This document shows, one piece after another, positions 17,912 to 25,911 of a stretch of DNA of 64,000 nt (its first letter is position 1; each line of letters opens with the position of its first letter). Made by a program: the position numbers and the translations under genes. The notes under the pieces were generated by a model. The model was not told where the DNA came from. It saw only the letters and a list, made by a program, of their open reading frames with translations, and ran no database searches. The stretch is taken from contig JBIKIN010000019.1 in assembly GCA_044361595.1 (NCBI GenBank), positions 1 through 64,000 on the forward strand. Reading direction: 5' to 3'. Source of the stretch: Pseudopedobacter sp044361595 (GTDB taxonomy: Bacteria; Bacteroidota; Bacteroidia; Sphingobacteriales; Sphingobacteriaceae).

Positions 17912-19975
17912 TTAGAATTGATATCTAAGTTGTAATTTTAATTCTGATCGTGAGTTTCCTTCTATAAGGTCTAAGCCCGAGCCTATATTTTCTCTGTTGT
18001 TTAGTTGCGTATAACTATATTTTAACCATAAATCTACACCTCTTTTTACATTGTATCTGGCATTTAGATAATATTTTATCCCTTCGTCTTGAAAGCCCGG
18101 AATAGCAAAACCATACAATACATCGTTTTCATAAGTGTATATTCTAGTATCAAAACCATCTGTTTGAAATAGGGTGAAACGCATATTTCCCGACCATTTA
18201 GAGCTTAATGGACTGTAATTGATGTCTTGATAGGCTAAAAATCCAAAACGTTGATTAGCGCTTTCTTCGTGAAATTGAACCATTTCTATCCTATTCCTTA
18301 AAGAAAAACTTTTATTAATCTGATATTGAACTTCGGCTCTGTAATTAGAGCGTTTAACAAATTCTAGGGCGTTGGTTTGTATCCTATTTGGTGAATTTTG
18401 TTGTTTATTTTGAAACTGATATCTTAATGTAAATCTTGTTGTTCGACTTGGTGTATAATTAAACTGACTAAAAATATCGTAACCAGTTGAAGGCGCATCA
18501 ACCCCAAACTTTAACCACGGGAATTTAAATAAATCGGTATAAAAATCAATTTCAAATTTTCTATCGGGTTTAATTTGTAAACCAGCATAAAAGCCTTTTT
18601 CGTTTACGGCAATACTACTTTCTCCAATACCTTGATTGTAAAAAGAGTAATAATCTTTTTGGTAATTTCTATGAAACAAAACTGCCGAAACCGCAGGCGA
18701 TAAACTTGCAATTAAACCATTTAAATAGGCAACACCATAATTTAAACTATGTGCAAATTCGCCAAAAAAGTAGATGTTATTTACAGTGTAACTATAGTTT
18801 AAACCCATATTGGTTAGCTCTTTCCCCGTAAAATCAAATTGGTTATACAAAGAGTTTCCAGGAGCAAAACGCTCACTGTAATTAGATTGATATGCTGTTA
18901 AACCAATACTAAGTTTACGGTAGTTATATTGTAAGTTAGCGCCATAAAGAAATTGTCTAATTCTACCTTTAGAATTTAACTCGTTTGCTGTACGGTGTAA
19001 ACCACTTTGTTGCAAAGAAGATATATCTTCTAAATTTGTTAATGGATTAAGTGCAATTCCAGCATCAAGCCTATTATAAGAAACAAAGGGGGTTAAATTA
19101 AATCGTCCCATGTTAATTTCTGTTGCTAACCCTCTAAAAAATGAAAATTCATTTACTGATGTATAGGCTCTTAAGCCTAAATCTTGTCTAGCTACAGAAA
19201 AGATATCGGCACCTTTGCCAAAACCTAAACCACTCCACAAGGTTAGGCCTTGTCCAAATTGTAAGGCATAATCGCCAATGGCTAATTTTTTAATTTTTCT
19301 AATATCTTTAATAAACAAACTAGCCGAAGAAAAATCAGGTCCAGTTTGCCCGTTTGTATTATTCCAATACTTTTCTCCAGCATCTTTTTCTAAATTCATA
19401 GAGAATTGAATGTTGTTGCTAAATGAAAAGCGATACCGAAGAAATAATCGTTCGGGTGTGCCTAAATACCGGCTTGCAGTTGCCGATGTAGGTGTTTTGT
19501 ATCCGCTTTGTTGTTCTAAAAATCGGCTATATCTTATCAATAAATCGCTATTACCTTCTTTTAGCATTTTATTAAAGCTAAAGTTCTCAAAACCAGTAGG
19601 TGTATTAATGTCGGCAAAATAAAGCAAGTTTCTGATGGTTTCTAAATCAAAACCATCAATGCTTTGTAGCTCTAAAGTGGTGATTAGATTGCCGTTTACA
19701 GCTATATGGTCTAACAAAGCATTAATTTGTAGTGGATTTAAAAAAACAAGTTCTTGCAGTTGATTTTTTGATGTTTTATTAAGGTTAAGTTTGTTTTTAC
19801 GATAGTAATTTAACCGATCTACCAATTCGGTATAATCAAAATCTTCGGTTTGATTTTCGGCAACAAATTCTAAAATATACTCTATTACTGGGTCTGTAGT
19901 TGTTTGTGCGAAGTTTTTTTGGCTCAAACATAAAATGCCAATAAACAGGAAATAAAGTTTGTACTTAAAACTCAT
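17912..19975 (-). CDS. Helix-hairpin-helix domain fused to a probable outer-membrane barrel
   Basis: After a signal peptide (1-23) residues 63-120 hold tandem helix-hairpin-helix-like units (LNLNKTSKNQLQELVFLNP, then LELQSIDGFDLETIRNLLYF), the fold used by ComEA to bind DNA. From about residue 165 to the end the sequence is a long run of amphipathic strands with aromatic ends (RLFLRYRFSFSN, LRYQFQNKQQ, ending LKLQLRYQF), as in a large outer-membrane barrel. It lies between a PorV-like barrel gene, which it overlaps by 11 bases, and comEC, which it abuts. It may be a DNA receptor or port for uptake; this is inference. The architecture recurs in Bacteroidota without assigned function. Confidence 0.8.
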   Translation of the reverse strand: MSFKYKLYFLFIGILCLSQKNFAQTTTDPVIEYILEFVAENQTEDFDYTELVDRLNYYRKNKLNLNKTSKNQLQELVFLNPLQINALLDHIAVNGNLITTLELQSIDGFDLETIRNLLYFADINTPTGFENFSFNKMLKEGNSDLLIRYSRFLEQQSGYKTPTSATASRYLGTPERLFLRYRFSFSNNIQFSMNLEKDAGEKYWNNTNGQTGPDFSSASLFIKDIRKIKKLAIGDYALQFGQGLTLWSGLGFGKGADIFSVARQDLGLRAYTSVNEFSFFRGLATEINMGRFNLTPFVSYNRLDAGIALNPLTNLEDISSLQQSGLHRTANELNSKGRIRQFLYGANLQYNYRKLSIGLTAYQSNYSERFAPGNSLYNQFDFTGKELTNMGLNYSYTVNNIYFFGEFAHSLNYGVAYLNGLIASLSPAVSAVLFHRNYQKDYYSFYNQGIGESSIAVNEKGFYAGLQIKPDRKFEIDFYTDLFKFPWLKFGVDAPSTGYDIFSQFNYTPSRTTRFTLRYQFQNKQQNSPNRIQTNALEFVKRSNYRAEVQYQINKSFSLRNRIEMVQFHEESANQRFGFLAYQDINYSPLSSKWSGNMRFTLFQTDGFDTRIYTYENDVLYGFAIPGFQDEGIKYYLNARYNVKRGVDLWLKYSYTQLNNRENIGSGLDLIEGNSRSELKLQLRYQF

Positions 19976-20765
19976 ATCCTAAAGCAATTTGTGGTGAATA
20001 ACCTAAAACAGGATGCGAGGCAACTGCAAAGTCTATCAAAACTTTTTTATAATTGATGCCAAATCCGGCAAATTGTTTAAAAGGATTAACAGATATACCA
20101 CCTCTTAATGCTACAATTTTAATTAATTTATATTCTAAACCGGCTTTAAAATCGGCATTTGCATCTAAAACTTTTTCAAACTCGGTGGTGATAAATAACT
20201 GATCAGAAAAAATATAATTAGCGCCAAATTGAATGGCTGTAGGTATAATTTGATCTGAATTTTCTCCGTATTTACTTTGACTAGGGTTTGTAATGTGCGA
20301 GCCTAGCCATAATTTAGTCGATACTTTATATTGCAAACCAACGTCAACCGATACACTTTTTGCATCGCCGTAATTATTTATTCTTAACTGATGATAATTT
20401 GCACCAACTGCTAAAAACAAGTTGGGGCCAAATGATTTAGCAATACTAAATCCTGTTTTATTTTCATTAAAAGCGTCTACTCCGTAATTTTGGAACGAAC
20501 CACCGACTACATAGTTTTTTACCGGTATAGCAAATACAGCCGATTGCGAGTTTAACTCGCTAATGCTAAATTTATTTTCGTAACCGGCAGCAATAATTGG
20601 ATTTGTTAAACCTGCAAGGCCAGCTTGGTTTTTACCGGCCGACCAAACGTCTTGTAATGCTACACTTGCGTTCCCTAACGCAGTAAACCTTGCGCTACTG
20701 TTACTTTGCGCATTTAGCGAAATTGAGGTAAAAAAACAAAAAACTGTTATGTAGAGTTTTTTCAT
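19965..20765 (-). CDS. PorV/PorQ-like outer-membrane barrel protein
   Basis: From the ATG at 20765 the product is 266 residues with a signal peptide (MKKLYITVFCFFTSISLNAQ) and the FTALGNASVALQDVWSAGKNQAGLA start typical of PorV/PorQ proteins, followed by barrel strands and a C-terminal GYSPQIALGYEF. PorV and PorQ are FadL-like barrels of the type IX secretion system, but family members also serve elsewhere. I prefer 20765 over a longer start (20798) because it gives a proper signal peptide. The 11-base overlap with the helix-hairpin-helix barrel gene indicates coupled translation. Confidence 0.78.
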   Translation of the reverse strand: MKKLYITVFCFFTSISLNAQSNSSARFTALGNASVALQDVWSAGKNQAGLAGLTNPIIAAGYENKFSISELNSQSAVFAIPVKNYVVGGSFQNYGVDAFNENKTGFSIAKSFGPNLFLAVGANYHQLRINNYGDAKSVSVDVGLQYKVSTKLWLGSHITNPSQSKYGENSDQIIPTAIQFGANYIFSDQLFITTEFEKVLDANADFKAGLEYKLIKIVALRGGISVNPFKQFAGFGINYKKVLIDFAVASHPVLGYSPQIALGYEF

Positions 20766-20859
20766 TAATGAAGATTTGCAATGAAAATAATCATTCAATG
20801 TTAATTTATTACTAAATTTCTAAAATTATTGGATAACGAAGGGATAAATTTATCAATCA

Positions 20860-21900
20860 ATGAGCAAATTGCAATATGAAATTTTATTAATTGGCGATTC
20901 TGGTAATGTCAAAAGGAAACAACCGGATGAACTTTTAGAATTAATGAAAGTACATTTACCTAAGACTAAAAATTCTTATGTTATTTTTTTGGGTGATAAT
21001 GTTTACCCTAAAGGTTTGCCTGTAGAAGGTGATTTTTTAAGAGCCGATGCTGAATTGGTTTTACAAAAGCATTATGATGCTCTAAAAGATTTTGAAGGTA
21101 ATGTTTTGTTTATTTCTGGTAACCATGATTGGAACAAAGGAAAATCTGATGGGCTATCTTATGTTTTACGACAGCAAGATTATGTAAATAAACTTTTTAA
21201 TAAAGAGAATAACTTCTTGCCCTTAAATGGTTGCCCAGGACCAACAGAAATTCAAGTAAATGATAACTTAGTTGTTATTGCCATAAATACGCAATGGTGG
21301 GTGCAAAAAGGAAAAAAAACTTTAGCTAAAGAAATAGGTTGCGAAGTAGAAAATGAGGAACAATTTTTCGAGAAATTAGAATTATTATTAACACAAAATA
21401 AGCATAAGAGAATATTAGTAATTGGACATTATCCTATTTATAGTAACTCATTGCATGGGGGTAAATACAAAATTAAGCACCACTTGTTTCCATTTACAAT
21501 TTATAAAAAGAATGCCTTTTTACCTTTACCATTGGTAGGGTCTTTACTACCGCTTTATAGAAAGTATTTTGGGGCAAGAGAAGATTTGTCTCATCCAAAA
21601 TTTAAGGTTTTAAGAACAAAACTAAAAGCAATTTTTAGAAAATATCCTGGCTTAATTTATGCGGCTGGGCATGAGCATAATTTACAATTTATAGAAAAAT
21701 ACCAAAACAATTATATTGTAAGTGGTGCTGCGTCTAAATCTACCTATGTTTTAGATAGTAAATATTCAAAGTTTGGAATTTCTGCTAAAGGTTTTTTTAA
21801 ATTAAAATTTTATGATGATTTAAAGGTTAAAGCCGAAGTTTTAATTGTTGATGAAAACAATAAAGATGGAGAATTAATTTATGAAGGATGGATGATCTAA
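20860..21900 (+). CDS. Calcineurin-like metallophosphoesterase
   Basis: All blocks of the two-metal phosphoesterase site are present in order: IGDSG near the start, FLGDNVYPKG, FISGNHDWNKG, VIGHYPIYS and YAAGHEHNLQF. The substrate is unknown; the lack of a signal peptide suggests a cytoplasmic enzyme. Immediately before the ATG, TAAATTTA (20845-20852) resembles a -7 promoter element with one mismatch. The gene overlaps the convergent lipid-kinase gene by 27 bases at their 3' ends, and is divergent from the PorV-like gene. Confidence 0.88.
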   Translation: MSKLQYEILLIGDSGNVKRKQPDELLELMKVHLPKTKNSYVIFLGDNVYPKGLPVEGDFLRADAELVLQKHYDALKDFEGNVLFISGNHDWNKGKSDGLSYVLRQQDYVNKLFNKENNFLPLNGCPGPTEIQVNDNLVVIAINTQWWVQKGKKTLAKEIGCEVENEEQFFEKLELLLTQNKHKRILVIGHYPIYSNSLHGGKYKIKHHLFPFTIYKKNAFLPLPLVGSLLPLYRKYFGAREDLSHPKFKVLRTKLKAIFRKYPGLIYAAGHEHNLQFIEKYQNNYIVSGAASKSTYVLDSKYSKFGISAKGFFKLKFYDDLKVKAEVLIVDENNKDGELIYEGWMI

Positions 21901-22791
21901 AGAGTTATTGGTAATAATCCAGAGAGATTTTGGTATTATATTTAATTTAATTTCTTTTACTTTTCCCATAATTTCACCATCGTTTTGCAGGGTAGTACTT
22001 TTATTACACTTAACTACTGCATTTTTACATTTAATCACTTCAAAATAAGATGAATAAATTAGTGTTTTTTTAAACATTTGCCAGGTTAATTTAAATAGTT
22101 GAAGCATAGGGAAAGGTTTTACTACACATATTTCAAAATAACCATCATTTAGAACACCATTAGGATTTATAGATGCACCTGTTCCATAACTTGTTGCATT
22201 GGCAAAAGTTAAAGAAACAGCTTTAACCTTTCTAAAATTTCCATCAAAATTTATTTTAAATTTATATTTTTTTAAGAAGAATATTTCGGCAAAAAGGTGT
22301 TTCGCATAAACAAGAATTCCCCTTTTTCTATCAATTTGAAAACGTTTAACAATTCTAGCATTTAAACCCACATCAGCTAAATGAATTGATATCTTGTCAT
22401 TTACCAATAATAAATCTATTTGAATTTTTTCACCGCTAATAATTAAATCCAAATTGGGTAATATCCCATCTGGAAGTCCTAAATCTTTAGCCATACCATT
22501 TGCCGATCCTAGTGGCAGTATTGATAATACAATTTCTGTATTTTTTAATAAAGAAGCTATTAAATTAACTGTTCCATCTCCACCTGCGGCAACAACAATT
22601 TGGGGTTGATGTAAAATAATTTGGTATTGGATTTCGGTTTCTAAATTTAATACATCGTTTAAAGGAAATAATACTGCTTTATATTGATTTTGAGTGCTAT
22701 GTTTAGCGATGGTTTGTTCTAAATCAAGGTAAGTTTTACTTCCTGCTTTGTTATTAATTACAAATAAAACCATTTTATCTAATTTGGTCAT
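21874..22791 (-). CDS. Diacylglycerol kinase-family lipid kinase (YegS/DagK-like)
   Basis: The protein has the DAGK catalytic fold marks: VINNKAGSK at the N-terminus, the nucleotide-binding VVAAGGDGTVN, LPLGSANGMAKDLGLP, and a C-terminal beta domain with NDGYFEICVVKPFP and LQNDGEIM. Such enzymes phosphorylate diacylglycerol, sphingosine or related lipids at the membrane. At 305 residues the length is normal. The next minus-strand gene upstream is a MerR regulator 26 bases away, so they may share a transcript. Confidence 0.9.
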   Translation of the reverse strand: MTKLDKMVLFVINNKAGSKTYLDLEQTIAKHSTQNQYKAVLFPLNDVLNLETEIQYQIILHQPQIVVAAGGDGTVNLIASLLKNTEIVLSILPLGSANGMAKDLGLPDGILPNLDLIISGEKIQIDLLLVNDKISIHLADVGLNARIVKRFQIDRKRGILVYAKHLFAEIFFLKKYKFKINFDGNFRKVKAVSLTFANATSYGTGASINPNGVLNDGYFEICVVKPFPMLQLFKLTWQMFKKTLIYSSYFEVIKCKNAVVKCNKSTTLQNDGEIMGKVKEIKLNIIPKSLWIITNNSLDHPSFIN

Positions 22792-22817
22792 TTAGTTTTC
22801 TGTAATTGTTTGTGAAA

Positions 22818-23153
22818 CTAAATTTGATCTCTTAGTTCTAGCATAAATGCTTTTATTTTCTCTAAAGAATCAATAACTTTTTGTTGTTCTAAAGCTTCGT
22901 TTTTGTTCTTTTTTAAAAAATCTTTAGCCCCTTGTAGGGTAAAACCTTTGTCTTTGATAAGGTTAAAAATAATTTTTAAGTTTTCTATGTCCTCAAGCCT
23001 AAATAAGCGATTTCCTTTCGCATTTTTTTTAGGTTGCAAAACATCAAATTCGTTTTCGTAAAATCTAATTTGAGAAGCATTAACTTGAAACATATCGGCA
23101 ACTTCACCAATTGTGTAATATAATTTTTCTATTTCTCGTTCTTTATACGCCAT
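22818..23153 (-). CDS. MerR-family transcriptional regulator
   Basis: This 111-residue protein consists of an N-terminal winged helix-turn-helix (YYTIGEVADMFQVNASQIRF, then KGNRLFRLEDIENLKII) and a short helical tail with no sensor domain or metal-binding cysteines. Short MerR proteins of this kind are frequent in Bacteroidota and often lie beside an M23 peptidase gene, as here (18-base gap). The target and signal are unknown. Confidence 0.9.
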   Translation of the reverse strand: MAYKEREIEKLYYTIGEVADMFQVNASQIRFYENEFDVLQPKKNAKGNRLFRLEDIENLKIIFNLIKDKGFTLQGAKDFLKKNKNEALEQQKVIDSLEKIKAFMLELRDQI

Positions 23154-23171
23154 TTTTTTGATGTTTTAATT

Positions 23172-24140
23172 TTAATCTAAAGATTGATTTTCTCTTGAAG
23201 CCACCTCTAACATGGTCACATATTCAGAAGGACTTAAATCGTTAAAAAAGAAGTTTATTGGATTAATTGGCTTCCCGTTCTTGTAAACCTCGTAATGACA
23301 GTGTGGGCCAGTAGAGGCGCCTGTATTACCCACGTATCCTATGATATCTCCTCTTTTAATAGATTGGCCACGCTTAACTTTAAATTTACTCATGTGGGCA
23401 TATTTTGTAACGTATCCATAGCCATGGCTAATCATAATTCTATTGCCATAACCTCTCTCAGAACCAGCTGCGATGATATATCCGTCGCCAGTTGCATATA
23501 TTGGTGTGCCAATTGGAGCGGTAAAATCCATTCCTTCATGCATTTTTCTTATTTTGTAAATAGGATGCATTCTATAACCAAAACCCGATATTGAACCACG
23601 CAATTTCCTGCTATCTATAGGTTGTACGGCAGGTATAGATGCCATCATCTTCCCTTTAGAATTTACAGCTTTGGTAAGTTCATCATAAGATTTTGATTGA
23701 ACATACAATTGCTTAGAGATAATATCTACCTTTTTTGTGGTTTCTATTAATAGATTTGAATAATTATAGTTCTCTAAATTTTTATATCTGTTTACACCTC
23801 CAAAACCAGCATTTCTAACCTCTAAAGGAATTGGTTCGGCTTCAAATATTACCCTATAGATATTATCATCTCTTTGTTGTAAGTCTTTCATTACTACATC
23901 AATTTGATTCAATTTTTTTTGCAATAATTCATATTGTAAACTTAAAGCGCTTATCTCTCTTTTTAGTTGTTTTTCTTTTGGCGAATCTAAAAAGGTATAT
24001 GCTAATGCTATAATGATGAAAGAGAAAACCAATGCACTAGATAAAAAGCCTATTCCTTTTAATATTTTAACACCAAACGAATTTTTTACCTTCTCGTATT
24101 TTAGTGTCTGCGAATTAAAATAATATTTAGTTTTTGCCAT
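23172..24140 (-). CDS. M23-family peptidoglycan endopeptidase, membrane-anchored
   Basis: A single membrane segment (about residues 28-51) is followed by a coiled coil (about 55-95, KREISALSLQYELLQKKLNQ) and a C-terminal LytM/M23 zinc peptidase domain. The domain has HEGMDF (H and D ligands near 201-205) and GPHCHYEV (HxH near 280), so it should be catalytically active and cut peptide cross-links in the periplasm. The order anchor, coil, LytM resembles regulators of cell division and wall growth. A TACATTTG promoter element lies about 25 bases upstream of the ATG. Confidence 0.93.
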   Translation of the reverse strand: MAKTKYYFNSQTLKYEKVKNSFGVKILKGIGFLSSALVFSFIIIALAYTFLDSPKEKQLKREISALSLQYELLQKKLNQIDVVMKDLQQRDDNIYRVIFEAEPIPLEVRNAGFGGVNRYKNLENYNYSNLLIETTKKVDIISKQLYVQSKSYDELTKAVNSKGKMMASIPAVQPIDSRKLRGSISGFGYRMHPIYKIRKMHEGMDFTAPIGTPIYATGDGYIIAAGSERGYGNRIMISHGYGYVTKYAHMSKFKVKRGQSIKRGDIIGYVGNTGASTGPHCHYEVYKNGKPINPINFFFNDLSPSEYVTMLEVASRENQSLD

Positions 24141-24165
24141 TTAAATAAACCATTTCTAATCTGAA

Positions 24166-24173
24166 CAAATGTA
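24166..24173 (-). promoter_or_regulatory. -7 promoter element of the M23 peptidase gene
   Basis: TACATTTG on the minus strand (24173-24166) fits TAnnTTTG and would place the transcription start about 20 bases before the ATG at 24140. No convincing -33 TTG was identified. Confidence 0.45.
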
Positions 24174-24260
24174 ATAATTTAAGAATCTAATATAAACTAA
24201 ACTCGCTTTTAGAATAACTTTACTGTTTTAATGTTTAGTTCATATAAATAAAATTAACAA

Positions 24261-24291
24261 AAAAGGCTTACCGATTTTTCAGTAAGCCTTT
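24261..24291 (-). terminator. Rho-independent terminator of the glycine-zipper lipoprotein gene
   Basis: AAAGGCTTACTG and CGGTAAGCCTTTT pair around a short loop on the minus strand, followed by a T-rich run. It lies 22 bases past the lipoprotein stop codon. Confidence 0.8.
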
Positions 24292-24312
24292 GCGTTTGAA
24301 GAAAAGATCTAT

Positions 24313-24726
24313 TTATTGAACTCTTCCTGTCTTTTTATCTTTATCTCTGCCAATTAAATAACCAGCACCAGCACCCGCTACGCCACCTATAATTGCCCCT
24401 TTGGTATTATCCTTTGAAATGATTGCACCACCTACAGCTCCGGCGGCACCTCCAATAATAGCTCCTTTTGCTGCAGAACTGATGCCTTTTTTTGCAGGTG
24501 CTGCTGTAGTTGTGTTTTTGTAAACAACGGTCTCTTTAGTTACGGTTGTTTGTTCTGCTTGTTCTGCTTCAATTTTAGTGGCTTCAACTCTTTTAAAACT
24601 ATCTAAGGTTAAACTATCTTTAATCATTTTCAAAGAATCGGCTCTGCTTTCAGAACTTGCTTTATATTTATTGTTGCAGGCTGCTAAAATTGCAGTAATC
24701 ATTAAAATTCCAATTAACTTTTTCAT
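24313..24726 (-). CDS. Lipoprotein with glycine-zipper domain
   Basis: The first 17 residues (MKKLIGILMITAILAAC) form a lipoprotein signal with the cysteine in an LAAC lipobox, so the mature protein is lipid-anchored. After a charged linker, residues about 80-125 are a glycine zipper (GAIIGGAAGAVGGAIISKDN and a second repeat) of the YMGG/Gly-zipper type, able to span or associate with a membrane. The ending GRDKDKKTGRVQ is basic. The protein is probably in the outer membrane; function unknown. It has its own promoter and terminator, so it is monocistronic. Confidence 0.82.
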   Translation of the reverse strand: MKKLIGILMITAILAACNNKYKASSESRADSLKMIKDSLTLDSFKRVEATKIEAEQAEQTTVTKETVVYKNTTTAAPAKKGISSAAKGAIIGGAAGAVGGAIISKDNTKGAIIGGVAGAGAGYLIGRDKDKKTGRVQ

Positions 24727-24759
24727 CTCGTTTGTTTTTGTTTATACAATAGCTTATGT

Positions 24760-24790
24760 CAAAACTATGCCAAAGCCATCGGAACACCAA
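24760..24790 (-). promoter_or_regulatory. Promoter (TTG and TAGTTTTG) of the lipoprotein gene
   Basis: On the minus strand TTG (24790-24788) is followed after 20 bases by TAGTTTTG (24767-24760), close to the TTG-N19-TAnnTTTG arrangement of Bacteroidota promoters. The expected start lies about 30 bases before the ATG at 24726. Confidence 0.6.
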
Positions 24791-24858
24791 CCATTAAAGA
24801 AAGGGAGAAAGCATTGTCCTTTTAAACATACAGTAAACGAAGTTGATTAGTTAGGTAG

Positions 24859-25776
24859 CTACATGCTCTTTTCTTGCATTCTAACTTTTTCATGATAAAT
24901 ATTAGTAGGACTTCCAAAAAGAAAGAAAAGTTTCCTTTTAAATCCTTTTGCACTTTTAATATCTGCAGCCATTTCTTTATACTCATGAAAGTTTAAGAAT
25001 ATCGGATTAAATCGATCTCCTATTTTAGTGGTTAAACCATAATCTGGTCTTTCTTCTTCTTTTTGATAAGTTCCAAACATTCTATCCCAAAAAATAAATG
25101 TAGCTGCATAATTTTTATCTAAATATTTCTCTTGCGATCCATGATGAACCCTATGGTTAGACGGAGTGGCTAATATATATTCAAAAACTGCCGGAAGCTT
25201 TTTAATATACTCTGTATGTACCCAAAATTGAAATAAAACACTCAATTGGCTTACTACAAAAATAACAATGGGATGAAAACCCAATAAGAATACTGGTAGA
25301 AAAAATATTGTCTTAATATTTTGAACCCAGCTTAACCTAAATGAAACAGATAAATTATAGTTTTCTGCCGAGTGATGTATAATGTGTGTAGCCCAAAAAA
25401 ATCTGTTTTCGTGAGATATTCTATGAGACCAATAGCTACATAAATCAAATAAAATGTAACAAGGTAAAGCTGTCCACCAATTCAGTTCCATTCTCCATGG
25501 CACTAAGTTGTATATCCAAATTGCGGCGTATAATAATCCCACCTTTATGATAAGGCCTATCCCAGCATTAACTAAACCTGTAACAGTAGAGCCTAATGTT
25601 TCCTTTATAGGATAAATCTTTTTTTGTTTACGCCACGAATAAACTATCTCTGCAATGGTGAAAAATGCCATAATGGGCACAGCGTAAATAATTAAGTTAG
25701 GAGCATTTTTCTCTAAGTGAATAATGTTTTCGTATAAGATGGGCTCTGCTCCAAATAGTTGTAAGATTGTAGACAT
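24859..25776 (-). CDS. Sterol desaturase/fatty acid hydroxylase superfamily membrane protein
   Basis: The three histidine boxes of the di-iron hydroxylase superfamily are all present: HRISH (Hx3H), HIIHH (Hx2HH) and HRVHH (Hx2HH), set among four or more membrane segments. Such enzymes hydroxylate or desaturate lipids, sterols, carotenoids or alkyl chains in the membrane using oxygen. At 305 residues the length is usual for the bacterial members. No neighbouring gene indicates the substrate; the gene is divergent from alaS. Confidence 0.88.
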   Translation of the reverse strand: MSTILQLFGAEPILYENIIHLEKNAPNLIIYAVPIMAFFTIAEIVYSWRKQKKIYPIKETLGSTVTGLVNAGIGLIIKVGLLYAAIWIYNLVPWRMELNWWTALPCYILFDLCSYWSHRISHENRFFWATHIIHHSAENYNLSVSFRLSWVQNIKTIFFLPVFLLGFHPIVIFVVSQLSVLFQFWVHTEYIKKLPAVFEYILATPSNHRVHHGSQEKYLDKNYAATFIFWDRMFGTYQKEEERPDYGLTTKIGDRFNPIFLNFHEYKEMAADIKSAKGFKRKLFFLFGSPTNIYHEKVRMQEKSM

Positions 25777-25897
25777 GCCATTAAATTATAAAATATAATT
25801 GATTATGCAAACTTGAAAAATAAATTAACCATGTTTTTTAATCTTTAATAGATATGGAAACAATATAATTTCGTCTTTAAACTCTCCTCATTCTCAT

Positions 25898-25905
25898 TAT
25901 ATTTG
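25898..25905 (+). promoter_or_regulatory. -7 promoter element directly before alaS
   Basis: TATATTTG fits TAnnTTTG exactly and ends 6 bases before the alaS ATG. The following bases CAGCTTA are the same as those after the ferredoxin promoter at 32817. The expected start falls on or beside the ATG, implying a leaderless or near-leaderless message. Confidence 0.6.
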
Positions 25906-25911
25906 CAGCTT

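Noticed and set aside
25903..25911. Upstream TTG start for alaS (and similar TTG starts at 6862, 38984, 54115)
   Set aside because: Each lies in promoter-like or non-coding sequence and adds residues that do not fit the protein family; the following ATG gives the expected N-terminus.
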